Assembly: GCA_023423065.1 (NCBI GenBank)
Contig: JAFAGC010000104.1
Location: 1-16,875, forward strand
Direction: 5' to 3'
Source of the DNA: Pseudomonadota bacterium
GTDB lineage: Bacteria > Pseudomonadota > Gammaproteobacteria > Steroidobacterales > Steroidobacteraceae
DNA: 16,875 bases
This document shows positions 1 through 6,669 of this stretch, one piece after another; position 1 is the stretch's first letter, and every line of letters begins with the position of its first letter. Below the pieces are notes generated by a model, which did not search any database, was not told where the DNA came from, and was given only the letters and a program-made list of their open reading frames with translations. The position numbers and the translations under genes were made by a program.

Positions 1-962
1 CCCTCCGCCTTTTGGGGGGTGGCGTCGATCAGCTTCTCGAGCTCCGGCACGATCGTGAAAAGGTCGCCGACGATGCCGATGTCGGCGATTTCGAAGATCG
101 GCGCTTCCGGGTCCTTGTTGATCGCGACGATCGTGCGTGCGTCCTTGATTCCGGTCAGGTGCTGGATCGCGCCGGAAATGCCGATCGCGATGTACAGCTC
201 GGGCGCGATGATCTTGCCCGTCTGGCCGACCTGCATGTCGTTGGGCACGTAGCCCGCGTCGACCGCGGCACGCGAGGCGCCGACCGCCGCGCCGATCTTG
301 TCGGCGAGCGAGTAGATGATCCTGAACGCGTCGCTGCTCGCGAGCGCACGGCCGCCGGAGACCACCTTCGCGGCGCTCTGCAGGTCGGGGCGATCGCCGC
401 CCGCGGCCGCGAGCCCGACGAAACGCGTGTGCCCGGGAAGCTCCGCCTTCGATTCCACGGACTCGACCTTCGCGTTGCCGCCGGTCGCCGCCGCTTCGAA
501 CGAAGCCGTGCGGACGGTGCCGACGATCTTGACGCCGGCATCGACCTCGACCGTCGTGATCGCATTGCCCGCGTAGATCGGTCGCTTGAAGCGCGTCGCG
601 CTCTCGATCGCCATGATGTCCGACACCTGCGGGGCGTCGAGCAGCGCCGCGACACGGGGCATCAGGTCCTTGCCGAAGGTGGTCGACGGGCCGAACACGT
701 GTGAGAAGGGCGCCGCGACTTCCGCGACCTGCGGCGCGAGCGTGGCCGCGAGCGCATGTTCGTTCGCGGCGTGCGTCACTTCGAGCACCCGCGCCACGCC
801 GGCGAGCTGCGCCGCCTGCGCGGCGATGCCGGCTCCCGGCGCACTGAACACGGCGACGCAGATTTCCGCTCCCGGCAACGTCGACGCGGCTTTGACGCAC
901 TTCGCGGTGGAGGGATTGAGCTTGCCGCCCGCATGCTCGGCGACGATCAATACCGCGCTCAT
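1..962 (-). CDS. etfA: Electron transfer flavoprotein alpha subunit, 3' end cut by window edge
   Basis: EtfA carries FAD and, with EtfB, passes electrons from acyl-CoA and other flavin dehydrogenases to ETF:quinone oxidoreductase at the membrane. The reverse-strand translation opens MSAVLIVAEHAGGKLNPST. Its C-terminal half has the family's FAD-binding signature: a VGASRAAVDAGYVPND stretch, then QVGQTGKIIAPELYIAIGIS, then SGAIQH and AINKDPEAPIFEIADIG. The visible 320 codons match the usual length of 310-320, and the reading is still open at base 1, so only the last few residues and the stop are missing. The ATG (960-962) overlaps the etfB stop in an ATGA, so the two are probably translationally coupled. 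Family identity is seen directly; the partner dehydrogenases cannot be told from here. Confidence 0.97.
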   Translation of the reverse strand, partial: MSAVLIVAEHAGGKLNPSTAKCVKAASTLPGAEICVAVFSAPGAGIAAQAAQLAGVARVLEVTHAANEHALAATLAPQVAEVAAPFSHVFGPSTTFGKDLMPRVAALLDAPQVSDIMAIESATRFKRPIYAGNAITTVEVDAGVKIVGTVRTASFEAAATGGNAKVESVESKAELPGHTRFVGLAAAGGDRPDLQSAAKVVSGGRALASSDAFRIIYSLADKIGAAVGASRAAVDAGYVPNDMQVGQTGKIIAPELYIAIGISGAIQHLTGIKDARTIVAINKDPEAPIFEIADIGIVGDLFTIVPELEKLIDATPQKAE

Positions 963-1735
963 GCCAGCCCCCGCTTGTGCAGCTCGGCGAACAGTTCGCC
1001 GGCGTCCTTGACCATGATTCCGCGCTGGCGCCCGGGTGGCGGCTCGGTGCGCGTGACCTTGACGCGCGAGGCGCCCGCGGCCTCGGCGAGTCCCAGATCG
1101 GCCAACGAAAGGGTCGCGAGCGGCTTGGATTTGGCCTTCATGATTTCCGGAAGTTTGACGAACCTCGGCTCGTTGAGCCGCAGATCCGTGGTGACGACGG
1201 CGGGCAAGTCGACCTCCAGGGTTTCGAGACCCGCATCGACTTCGCGCGTGACCCGCGCGACGTTGTCCGTGATCTCGAGCTTCGATGCGAAGGTGGCCTG
1301 CGGCCGGTTCCAGAGCGCCGCGAGCATCTGGCCGGTCTGGTTGTTGTCGTCGTCGATCGCCTGTTTGCCGAGGATCACGAGGAACGGCTGTTCGCGTTCG
1401 ACGAGCTTCAGGAGGATTCGGGCGTTGGCGAGCGGCTCGAGCGGCTTGTCGGACACGACGTGCAGCGCGCGCTGCGTGCCCATCGCGAGCGCGTTGCGCA
1501 GGGTTGCCTGGCAGTCGGCCGGACCGATGGTCGCGATCACGACTTCGTCGGCCTGGCCGCGCTCCTTGACGCGCAGTGCCTCCTCGATGGCGATGGCGTC
1601 GAAGGGATTGATGCTGAGCTTGACGCCGTCGAGCATGACACCCGAGCCGTCCGGCTTCACGCGCACGCGCACGTTGTAGTCGACGACGCGTTTGATTGCG
1701 ACGAGAATCCTGCGGGAGTTTGCGGTGGTTTCCAT
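959..1735 (-). CDS. etfB: Electron transfer flavoprotein beta subunit
   Basis: EtfB binds AMP and forms the soluble ETF heterodimer with EtfA; it also docks on partner dehydrogenases through its recognition loop. At 258 aa it has normal family length. Visible motifs: the N-terminal ILVAIKRVVDYNVRVR (10-25), NPFDAIAIEEALR (43-55), the nucleotide-binding GKQAIDDDNNQTGQ (123-136), and the recognition loop from TTDLRLNEPR to IMKAKSK (182-204), whose leucine (L195) corresponds to the docking leucine known from mammalian ETF. The ATG at 1735 gives about eight residues (METTANSR) before the usual family start; no in-frame start lies closer and no strong Shine-Dalgarno sequence is evident. It is the first gene of the etfBA pair, reading away from the opp genes. 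Confidence 0.97.
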   Translation of the reverse strand: METTANSRRILVAIKRVVDYNVRVRVKPDGSGVMLDGVKLSINPFDAIAIEEALRVKERGQADEVVIATIGPADCQATLRNALAMGTQRALHVVSDKPLEPLANARILLKLVEREQPFLVILGKQAIDDDNNQTGQMLAALWNRPQATFASKLEITDNVARVTREVDAGLETLEVDLPAVVTTDLRLNEPRFVKLPEIMKAKSKPLATLSLADLGLAEAAGASRVKVTRTEPPPGRQRGIMVKDAGELFAELHKRGLA

Positions 1736-1779
1736 TCGCGCAGTCTAGCCGGAGTCGTGTTCGTGTTCGAGAATCGGGT
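1736..1779. promoter_or_regulatory. 44-base divergent spacer between etfB and oppB
   Basis: This is the only non-coding DNA between two divergent transcription units, etfBA (minus) and oppBC-DF (plus). Any promoter for either unit must lie here or extend into the opposing gene's first codons. I see no convincing -10/-35 pair or operator palindrome. A weak purine-rich GAGAA (1769-1773) precedes the oppB GTG and may serve as its ribosome binding site. That it is a shared regulatory region is inferred from gene orientation alone. Confidence 0.3.
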
Positions 1780-2703
1780 GTGCTGAATTACGCGCTGCGG
1801 CGAATCGTCGGACTGGTACCGACACTGTTCGTGCTGGTCACGCTGTCCTTCTTCATCATCCGGCTCGCTCCGGGCAGCCCGTTCCTCGGCGAACAGGCGG
1901 CGCCGCCCGCGATCCGCGCGAACCTCGACGCGGCCTACGGGCTCGACCAGCCGCTATATGTGCAGTACGGGCGCTACCTGGCCGGTCTCGCGGCCGGGGA
2001 CCTCGGTCCCTCGTTCCGTCACCGCGATTTTCGCGTCGGCGAGCTCATCGCCGCCGGGCTGCCGCTCAGCCTAACTATCGGCCTGGCGGCGGCGCTGCTG
2101 GCGCTGATCGTCGGCGTGCCGCTCGGTGTATACGCCGCGGCCCGGGCACGTTCGTTCGGCGCCCAGTTCCTGCTCGGCTTCTCGATGCTCGGCGTCGTGT
2201 TGCCCGCGTTCGTGGTCGGCCCGCTGCTCGCGCTGGTGTTCGGGATCTACTGGCCGATCTTCCGCATCGCGGGTTACGAGCCGGGCAACCCGAGTTTCCT
2301 GGTCCTGCCGGTGGTGACGCTCGCGTTGCCCGTCATGGCCTACGTCGCGCGCCTCACGTACACCAGCATGCAGGAAGTACTGGCCTCCAACTTCGTGCGC
2401 ACGGCGCGCGCGAAGGGGCTGCCCGAACGCATCGTGCTCGTGCGTCATGCGCTGCGCCCGGCGCTGATCCCGGTAGTGAGTTATCTCGGACCGGCCGTCG
2501 CGTTCATCATCACCGGTTCGCTGGTCGTCGAAACCGTGTTCGGATTGCCGGGTTCGGGACGTTATCTCGTGCAGGGCGCGATCGACCGCGACTATCCACT
2601 CGTCATGGGCATGATCCTCGTGTACGGCGTCGTGACACTGGTGTGCAACCTGGTGGCGGACCTGCTGTACGGCTGGCTCGATCCGCGCGTGCGGCCCGCA
2701 TGA
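1780..2703 (+). CDS. oppB: Oligopeptide ABC transporter, inner-membrane permease OppB
   Basis: This is a permease subunit of an ABC peptide importer that pairs with OppC to form the membrane channel. The 307-aa product starts MLNYALRRIVGLVPTLFVLV, the standard OppB/DppB N-terminus with a first membrane helix (about 9-28), then RLAPGSPF (28-35), GDLGPSF (73-79), the cytoplasmic EAA-type coupling loop around FVRTARAKGLP to RHALRPAL (205-229), and ETVFGLPGSG (251-260). The APGSPF and GPSF motifs resemble E. coli OppB more than DppB. The GTG at 1780 was chosen because it places the family N-terminus exactly; the frame stays open to an ATG at 1696, but that would overlap etfB and add residues unlike the family. 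It ends in an ATGA overlap with oppC. Substrate class (peptides) is inferred from the family. Confidence 0.92.
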   Translation: MLNYALRRIVGLVPTLFVLVTLSFFIIRLAPGSPFLGEQAAPPAIRANLDAAYGLDQPLYVQYGRYLAGLAAGDLGPSFRHRDFRVGELIAAGLPLSLTIGLAAALLALIVGVPLGVYAAARARSFGAQFLLGFSMLGVVLPAFVVGPLLALVFGIYWPIFRIAGYEPGNPSFLVLPVVTLALPVMAYVARLTYTSMQEVLASNFVRTARAKGLPERIVLVRHALRPALIPVVSYLGPAVAFIITGSLVVETVFGLPGSGRYLVQGAIDRDYPLVMGMILVYGVVTLVCNLVADLLYGWLDPRVRPA

Positions 2704-3509
2704 GGCGCCGCATTCGCATCTCCGCCGCCGTCCTGGTCGCGCTCGCGCTGGTGGCATTGCTGGCGCCGCTGCTCACGCCCTGGAGTCACGACGCGCTCGA
2801 CTGGGAAAGCCTCGCGGTCCCACCGCAGTTCGAAGCCGCGCACTGGCTCGGCACCGATCGGCTGGGCCGCGACCTGTTCGCGCGCAGCATGCAGGCCCTG
2901 CGCGTCTCGCTGCTGATCGGCGTGCTGGCCGCGCTGGTCAGCGTGTGCATCGGCGTCGCCTGGGGCGCGATCGCCGGCTATGTCGGCGGGCGCCTCGATG
3001 CGGCGATGATGCGCTTCGTCGACATCGTGTACGCGCTGCCGTACGTGTTCATCGTCATCATCCTGTCGACGATGTTTCCGCGCGGGAGTATCGCGGCGCT
3101 GTTCATCGCGATCGGCGCGGTGGGCTGGCTCACGATGGCGCGCATCGTGCGCGGGCAGACCATGGCACTGCGCCGGCGCGAATTCGTGGAGGCGGCAATC
3201 GCGAGCGGCGTGAGTTCGCGCGGGATCCTGTGGCGGCACATCGTCCCCAACGTCGCCGGTCCCGTGATCGCGTACGCCACGCTCGCGATCCCGCAGCTGA
3301 TCCTGTTCGAGAGTTTCCTGAGCTTTCTCGGGCTCGGCGTGCAGGAGCCGTTCGCGAGCCTCGGCACGCTCATCAACGAGGGTGCGCAGGAGATGGAATC
3401 TTCGCCGTGGATGCTGCTCGTACCTGCGACGCTGCTCACGGCGCTGCTGCTCGCGTTCAACCTGCTCGGCGACGGCCTGCGCGCCATGATCGAGTCGCGC
3501 GATGAATGA
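2700..3509 (+). CDS. oppC: Oligopeptide ABC transporter, inner-membrane permease OppC
   Basis: This is the second permease subunit, partner of OppB. The 269-aa product has an N-terminal membrane helix (about 7-26), the family marker HWLGTDRLGRDLFAR (48-62), a run of membrane helices, the EAA coupling loop EFVEAAIASGVSSRGILWRH (161-180) followed by IVPN, then FLSFLGLGVQEP (206-217), ASLGTLINEG (219-228) and NLLGDGLR near the end. These match the OppC/DppC family, though it is somewhat shorter than E. coli OppC at its N-terminus. The ATG at 2700 overlaps the oppB stop (ATGA), which favours it over an in-frame ATG at 2643 inside oppB; no good Shine-Dalgarno sequence is visible, so re-initiation after oppB is likely. 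It overlaps the ATPase gene by 8 bases. Confidence 0.93.
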   Translation: MRRRIRISAAVLVALALVALLAPLLTPWSHDALDWESLAVPPQFEAAHWLGTDRLGRDLFARSMQALRVSLLIGVLAALVSVCIGVAWGAIAGYVGGRLDAAMMRFVDIVYALPYVFIVIILSTMFPRGSIAALFIAIGAVGWLTMARIVRGQTMALRRREFVEAAIASGVSSRGILWRHIVPNVAGPVIAYATLAIPQLILFESFLSFLGLGVQEPFASLGTLINEGAQEMESSPWMLLVPATLLTALLLAFNLLGDGLRAMIESRDE

Positions 3510-5301
3510 AGGCGCGCTGCTCGAAGTCGAGAACCTGGGCGTCGCATACGAACGACGCGCCGCGGTCGCGGGTGTCAGCTTCTCGCTCGGTCGCGGCCGC
3601 TGCCTCGGCGTGATCGGCGAGTCGGGCGCGGGCAAGTCGCAGTCGTTCCTCGCATTGATGGGATTGCTGCCGCGCACCGCGCGGGTTTCCGGCCAGGCGC
3701 GGCTCGCCGGTGTGCCGCTGCTCTCGGCGGAGGGCGCGGCGCTGCGCGGCCGCGACGTCGCGATGATTTTCCAGGACCCGATGACTTCGCTGGCGCCGCA
3801 TCTCAAGATCGGCGACCAGGTCGCCGAGCCACTCGTGCATCACCGTGGCATGAGCTGGGACGGGGCGCGCGCCCGCGCGGCCCGGCTGCTCGACGAGGTC
3901 CGCATGACGGATGCGCCGCGGCGGCTGAACCAGTACCCGCACGAGCTCTCGGGCGGCATGCGTCAGCGCGCGACCATCGCGATGGCACTCGCGTGCGACC
4001 CGGCATTCCTGATCGCCGACGAGCCGACGACCGCGCTCGACGTGTCCGTGCAGGCACAGATACTCGCCTTGCTGCGTTCGATCGTCGACGAGCGCGGCAC
4101 CGCGCTGGCCGTCATCACGCACGACATGGGCGTCATCGCCGCGCTGGCGGACGAAGTCGTGGTCATGCGGGACGGGAGCATCGTCGAGCGCGGAAGCGTC
4201 GCGCATGTCCTGCGGGATCCTGGGCACGAATACACGAGGGCCTTGCTGGCCGCCACGCCGCGCATCGACGCGCCGGGCGCGAGTGTGTCGACGGAGCGGC
4301 TCGCAAAGTCGAGTCCGCTCGTCGTGCGCGATGTACACGTGCATCACCCCGTGCGTGCGGGCGGCTGGCTCCGCAGGCGCGGCACACTCGCTGCCGTCGA
4401 CGGAGTGGGATTCGAAGTCGCCGCGGGCGAGGCGCTCGGCATCGTCGGCGAATCCGGCAGCGGCAAGTCGACGCTGACGCGCGCGCTGTTGCGCCTGATG
4501 CCGGTCGCGCGCGGCGAGATCGTGTGGCTGGGTCGACCGATCCAGGATCTCGCCGGTGAGGCATTGCGCCAGGTGCGCGCCGGTCTGCAGATCGTATTCC
4601 AGGACCCGTTCGCGAGTCTCGATCCGCGCATGAGCGTCGCGGACATCGTCGCCGAGCCGCTGGTCGCCCTGCGGCCGGAGATGTCCGCGGCGGAACGCAA
4701 CGACCGGGTCGCCGACATGCTCGCGCGCGTCGGACTCGGCGCGGAATACGCGGGACGGCGCAGCCGGGAGCTGTCCGGTGGCCAGTGTCAGCGCGTCGCG
4801 ATCGCGCGCGCGATGGTCCTCGAGCCCAAACTACTCGTTTGCGACGAAGCCGTGAGCGCGCTCGACGTTTCGGTCCAGGCGCAGATCCTGGAACTGCTGG
4901 AGAGGATCAAGCGGGAACAGGGCACGAGCATCGTCTTCGTGAGTCACAATCTCGCCGTCGTGCGGCGGCTGTGCGAGCGGATCCTCGTGATGTATCTCGG
5001 CCGCGAAGTCGAATCCGGGCCGACCGATGTCGTGTTCCGTTCGCCGCTCCACCCGTACACCCGACTGTTGCTGGATTCCGTGCCGTCGATCGACCCGGCC
5101 GTGGGGCGTGCGCGACTGGCGAGCATCGATTCGCGCGACGAGATGCCGTCCGCCTTCCAGCGTCCTGGGGGATGTACTTTCCGAACCCGCTGTCCGGCCG
5201 CTCTAGCCACATGCGCCGCGCGCAGTCCAGAGCCGGAGGATGCGGGCGAGACGCGCCGGGTGGCCTGCCTGCGCTGGCGCGAACTCGTGAACCAGCCCTG
5301 A
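3502..5301 (+). CDS. Fused OppD-OppF dual ATPase of the oligopeptide importer
   Basis: This 599-aa cytoplasmic protein carries both ATP-binding cassettes that drive OppBC transport. First cassette: Walker A GESGAGKS (39-46), Q-loop FQDPMTSL (90-97), signature LSGGM (149-153), Walker B FLIADEP (169-175), H-loop His207; it resembles OppD, including GKSQ after the P-loop. Second cassette: Walker A GESGSGKST (316-324), FQDPF (366-370), LSGGQ (424-428), Walker B LLVCDEA (444-450), His482; it resembles OppF. A C-terminal cysteine segment GCTFRTRCP (557-565) is the oligopeptide/dipeptide C-terminal domain; the corresponding segment appears degenerate after cassette one. All catalytic motifs look intact, so both sites should hydrolyse ATP. 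Similar fusions are known (GsiA, YejF). The start overlaps oppC by 8 bases. Confidence 0.94.
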   Translation: MNEGALLEVENLGVAYERRAAVAGVSFSLGRGRCLGVIGESGAGKSQSFLALMGLLPRTARVSGQARLAGVPLLSAEGAALRGRDVAMIFQDPMTSLAPHLKIGDQVAEPLVHHRGMSWDGARARAARLLDEVRMTDAPRRLNQYPHELSGGMRQRATIAMALACDPAFLIADEPTTALDVSVQAQILALLRSIVDERGTALAVITHDMGVIAALADEVVVMRDGSIVERGSVAHVLRDPGHEYTRALLAATPRIDAPGASVSTERLAKSSPLVVRDVHVHHPVRAGGWLRRRGTLAAVDGVGFEVAAGEALGIVGESGSGKSTLTRALLRLMPVARGEIVWLGRPIQDLAGEALRQVRAGLQIVFQDPFASLDPRMSVADIVAEPLVALRPEMSAAERNDRVADMLARVGLGAEYAGRRSRELSGGQCQRVAIARAMVLEPKLLVCDEAVSALDVSVQAQILELLERIKREQGTSIVFVSHNLAVVRRLCERILVMYLGREVESGPTDVVFRSPLHPYTRLLLDSVPSIDPAVGRARLASIDSRDEMPSAFQRPGGCTFRTRCPAALATCAARSPEPEDAGETRRVACLRWRELVNQP

Positions 5302-5347
5302 AATCGCGGCCCCGAACGCGTTATCCTCCGTCGCATCAGTTTGATCC

Positions 5348-5352
5348 GGAAG
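5348..5352 (+). promoter_or_regulatory. Ribosome binding site of the alaA-like gene
   Basis: GGAAG lies four bases before the ATG at 5357 and supports that start. The 55-base gap from the ATPase gene shows no stem-loop followed by a T-run, so read-through from the opp genes is possible; no clear promoter was recognised either. Confidence 0.6.
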
Positions 5353-5356
5353 CCGC

Positions 5357-6631
5357 ATGACACAGGAATCCCAGATTCGCCCGAGTGAGGGGCTGCGCCA
5401 CGTCAAGTACGAGATCCGCGGCCGGCTGGCTCGTCGCGCGCAGGAGCTCGAGCGCCAGGGCTACGAGATCGTGCCCCTGAACATCGGCAATCCGGGCGCC
5501 TTCGGCTTCCGCACGCCCGAGACCATGCGGCTCGCCATGATCGAAAACATGCCCGTGGCGGAGGGGTATTGCCACCAGAAGGGCATCTTCCCCGCGCGCG
5601 AAGCGGTCGTCATGCAGCAGCAGATGCGCGGCGTGACCGGCATGAGCGCCGAAGAGGTGTTCATCGGCAACGGCGTGAGCGAGCTCATCGACCTCTGCCT
5701 GCGCGCGCTGCTCAACGACGGCGACGAGGTGCTGATCCCGAGCCCTGACTACCCGCTGTGGTCGGCCGCGGTCACGCTGAACGGCGGCAAGGCGGTGTAC
5801 TACCCGTGCCGGCCCGAGAACGATTTCGTGCCGGATCCGGAGGAGATCGCTTCGCTGATCACGCGCAAGACGCGTGCGATCGTCGTGATCAATCCCAACA
5901 ACCCGACCGGCGCGGTGTATCCGCGCGAGATCTGCGAGCGCATCGCGCGCCTGGCGGAGTCGAAGAAGCTGATCGTCTTCTGCGACGAAATCTACGACCA
6001 GATGACCTACGACGGCATCGAACACGTGCCGATGGCGACCCTGGTCAGGGACACCGTGTGCTGCACGATGTCGGGACTCTCCAAGATCTATCGTGCCTGC
6101 GGATATCGCGTGGGCTGGGCGGCGTTCTCCGGCAACCTGCGCGGCGCGGGGGACTATCTATCGGGCCTCGAGCTGCTGTCGTCGCTGCGCCTGTGCTCCA
6201 ACGTGCCGGCGCAATGGGCCGTGCAGACCGCGCTCGGCGGCTACCAGAGCATCAAGGAACTGCTCGCGCCCGGCGGCCGGCTGTACGAATCGCGCCGCGC
6301 CATCGTCGACGCGACGCGCGCGAGCCGCTACCTGCACCTGAAGGCGCCCAAGGGATCGATGTACGCGTTCGTGCGCGTGAAGACCGAGGAATTTCCCGAC
6401 TTCGACGACCAGACCTTCGCGCTCGACCTGCTCGAGCAGAAACACGTGTTGCTCGCGCCGGGCGCGAGCTTCAACGTGCCGTACCGCGATCATTTCCGCA
6501 CGACGCTGTTGCCGGAAGCGGCGTTGCTCAAGAAAGTGTTCGTGCGCATCGACGAGTTGCTCGCCTCCTATGCGACTCGCGCGGCCGAGGGGAAGGCGCG
6601 GGTCGTGCACGCGGAAGGGCGTTTCAAGTAG
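5357..6631 (+). CDS. alaA: PLP-dependent aminotransferase, AlaA (glutamate-pyruvate) type
   Basis: This is a class I/II fold-type I aminotransferase, 424 aa, most like E. coli AlaA, which makes alanine from pyruvate with glutamate as donor. Visible in order: NIGNPGAFGF (42-51), GNGVSEL (104-110), SPDYPLW (129-135), NPNNPTGAVY (179-188) that contacts PLP, DEIYD (210-214), the Schiff-base lysine K243 in SGLSKIYR, GYRVGW (249-254), and the AlaA-like stretch GLELLSSLRLCSNVPAQWAV followed by QTALGGYQS. The tail ends with about 20 extra residues (ATRAAEGKARVVHAEGRFK) beyond the usual AlaA end. The start is supported by GGAAG at 5348-5352. Placed after a peptide importer, it could help use imported amino acids, but that link is only inference; the exact amino donor and acceptor are not proven. 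Confidence 0.9.
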   Translation: MTQESQIRPSEGLRHVKYEIRGRLARRAQELERQGYEIVPLNIGNPGAFGFRTPETMRLAMIENMPVAEGYCHQKGIFPAREAVVMQQQMRGVTGMSAEEVFIGNGVSELIDLCLRALLNDGDEVLIPSPDYPLWSAAVTLNGGKAVYYPCRPENDFVPDPEEIASLITRKTRAIVVINPNNPTGAVYPREICERIARLAESKKLIVFCDEIYDQMTYDGIEHVPMATLVRDTVCCTMSGLSKIYRACGYRVGWAAFSGNLRGAGDYLSGLELLSSLRLCSNVPAQWAVQTALGGYQSIKELLAPGGRLYESRRAIVDATRASRYLHLKAPKGSMYAFVRVKTEEFPDFDDQTFALDLLEQKHVLLAPGASFNVPYRDHFRTTLLPEAALLKKVFVRIDELLASYATRAAEGKARVVHAEGRFK

Positions 6632-6669
6632 CCAGCGTTTCGAGTGGCAGCAATGGCCTTTGCAAGCTA

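Noticed and set aside
1696..1779. Longer oppB start at the ATG at 1696
   Set aside because: It would overlap the etfB start on the other strand and add 28 residues unlike any OppB N-terminus; the GTG at 1780 gives the family start.
2643..2699. Longer oppC start at the ATG at 2643
   Set aside because: It would overlap oppB by 61 bases; the ATG at 2700 makes the usual ATGA junction and places the first membrane helix correctly.
5758..6669. Upstream extension of the AddB-like frame through alaA (to an ATG at 5758)
   Set aside because: The extra 300 residues are an Arg-rich out-of-frame reading of alaA, which is clearly the real gene there.
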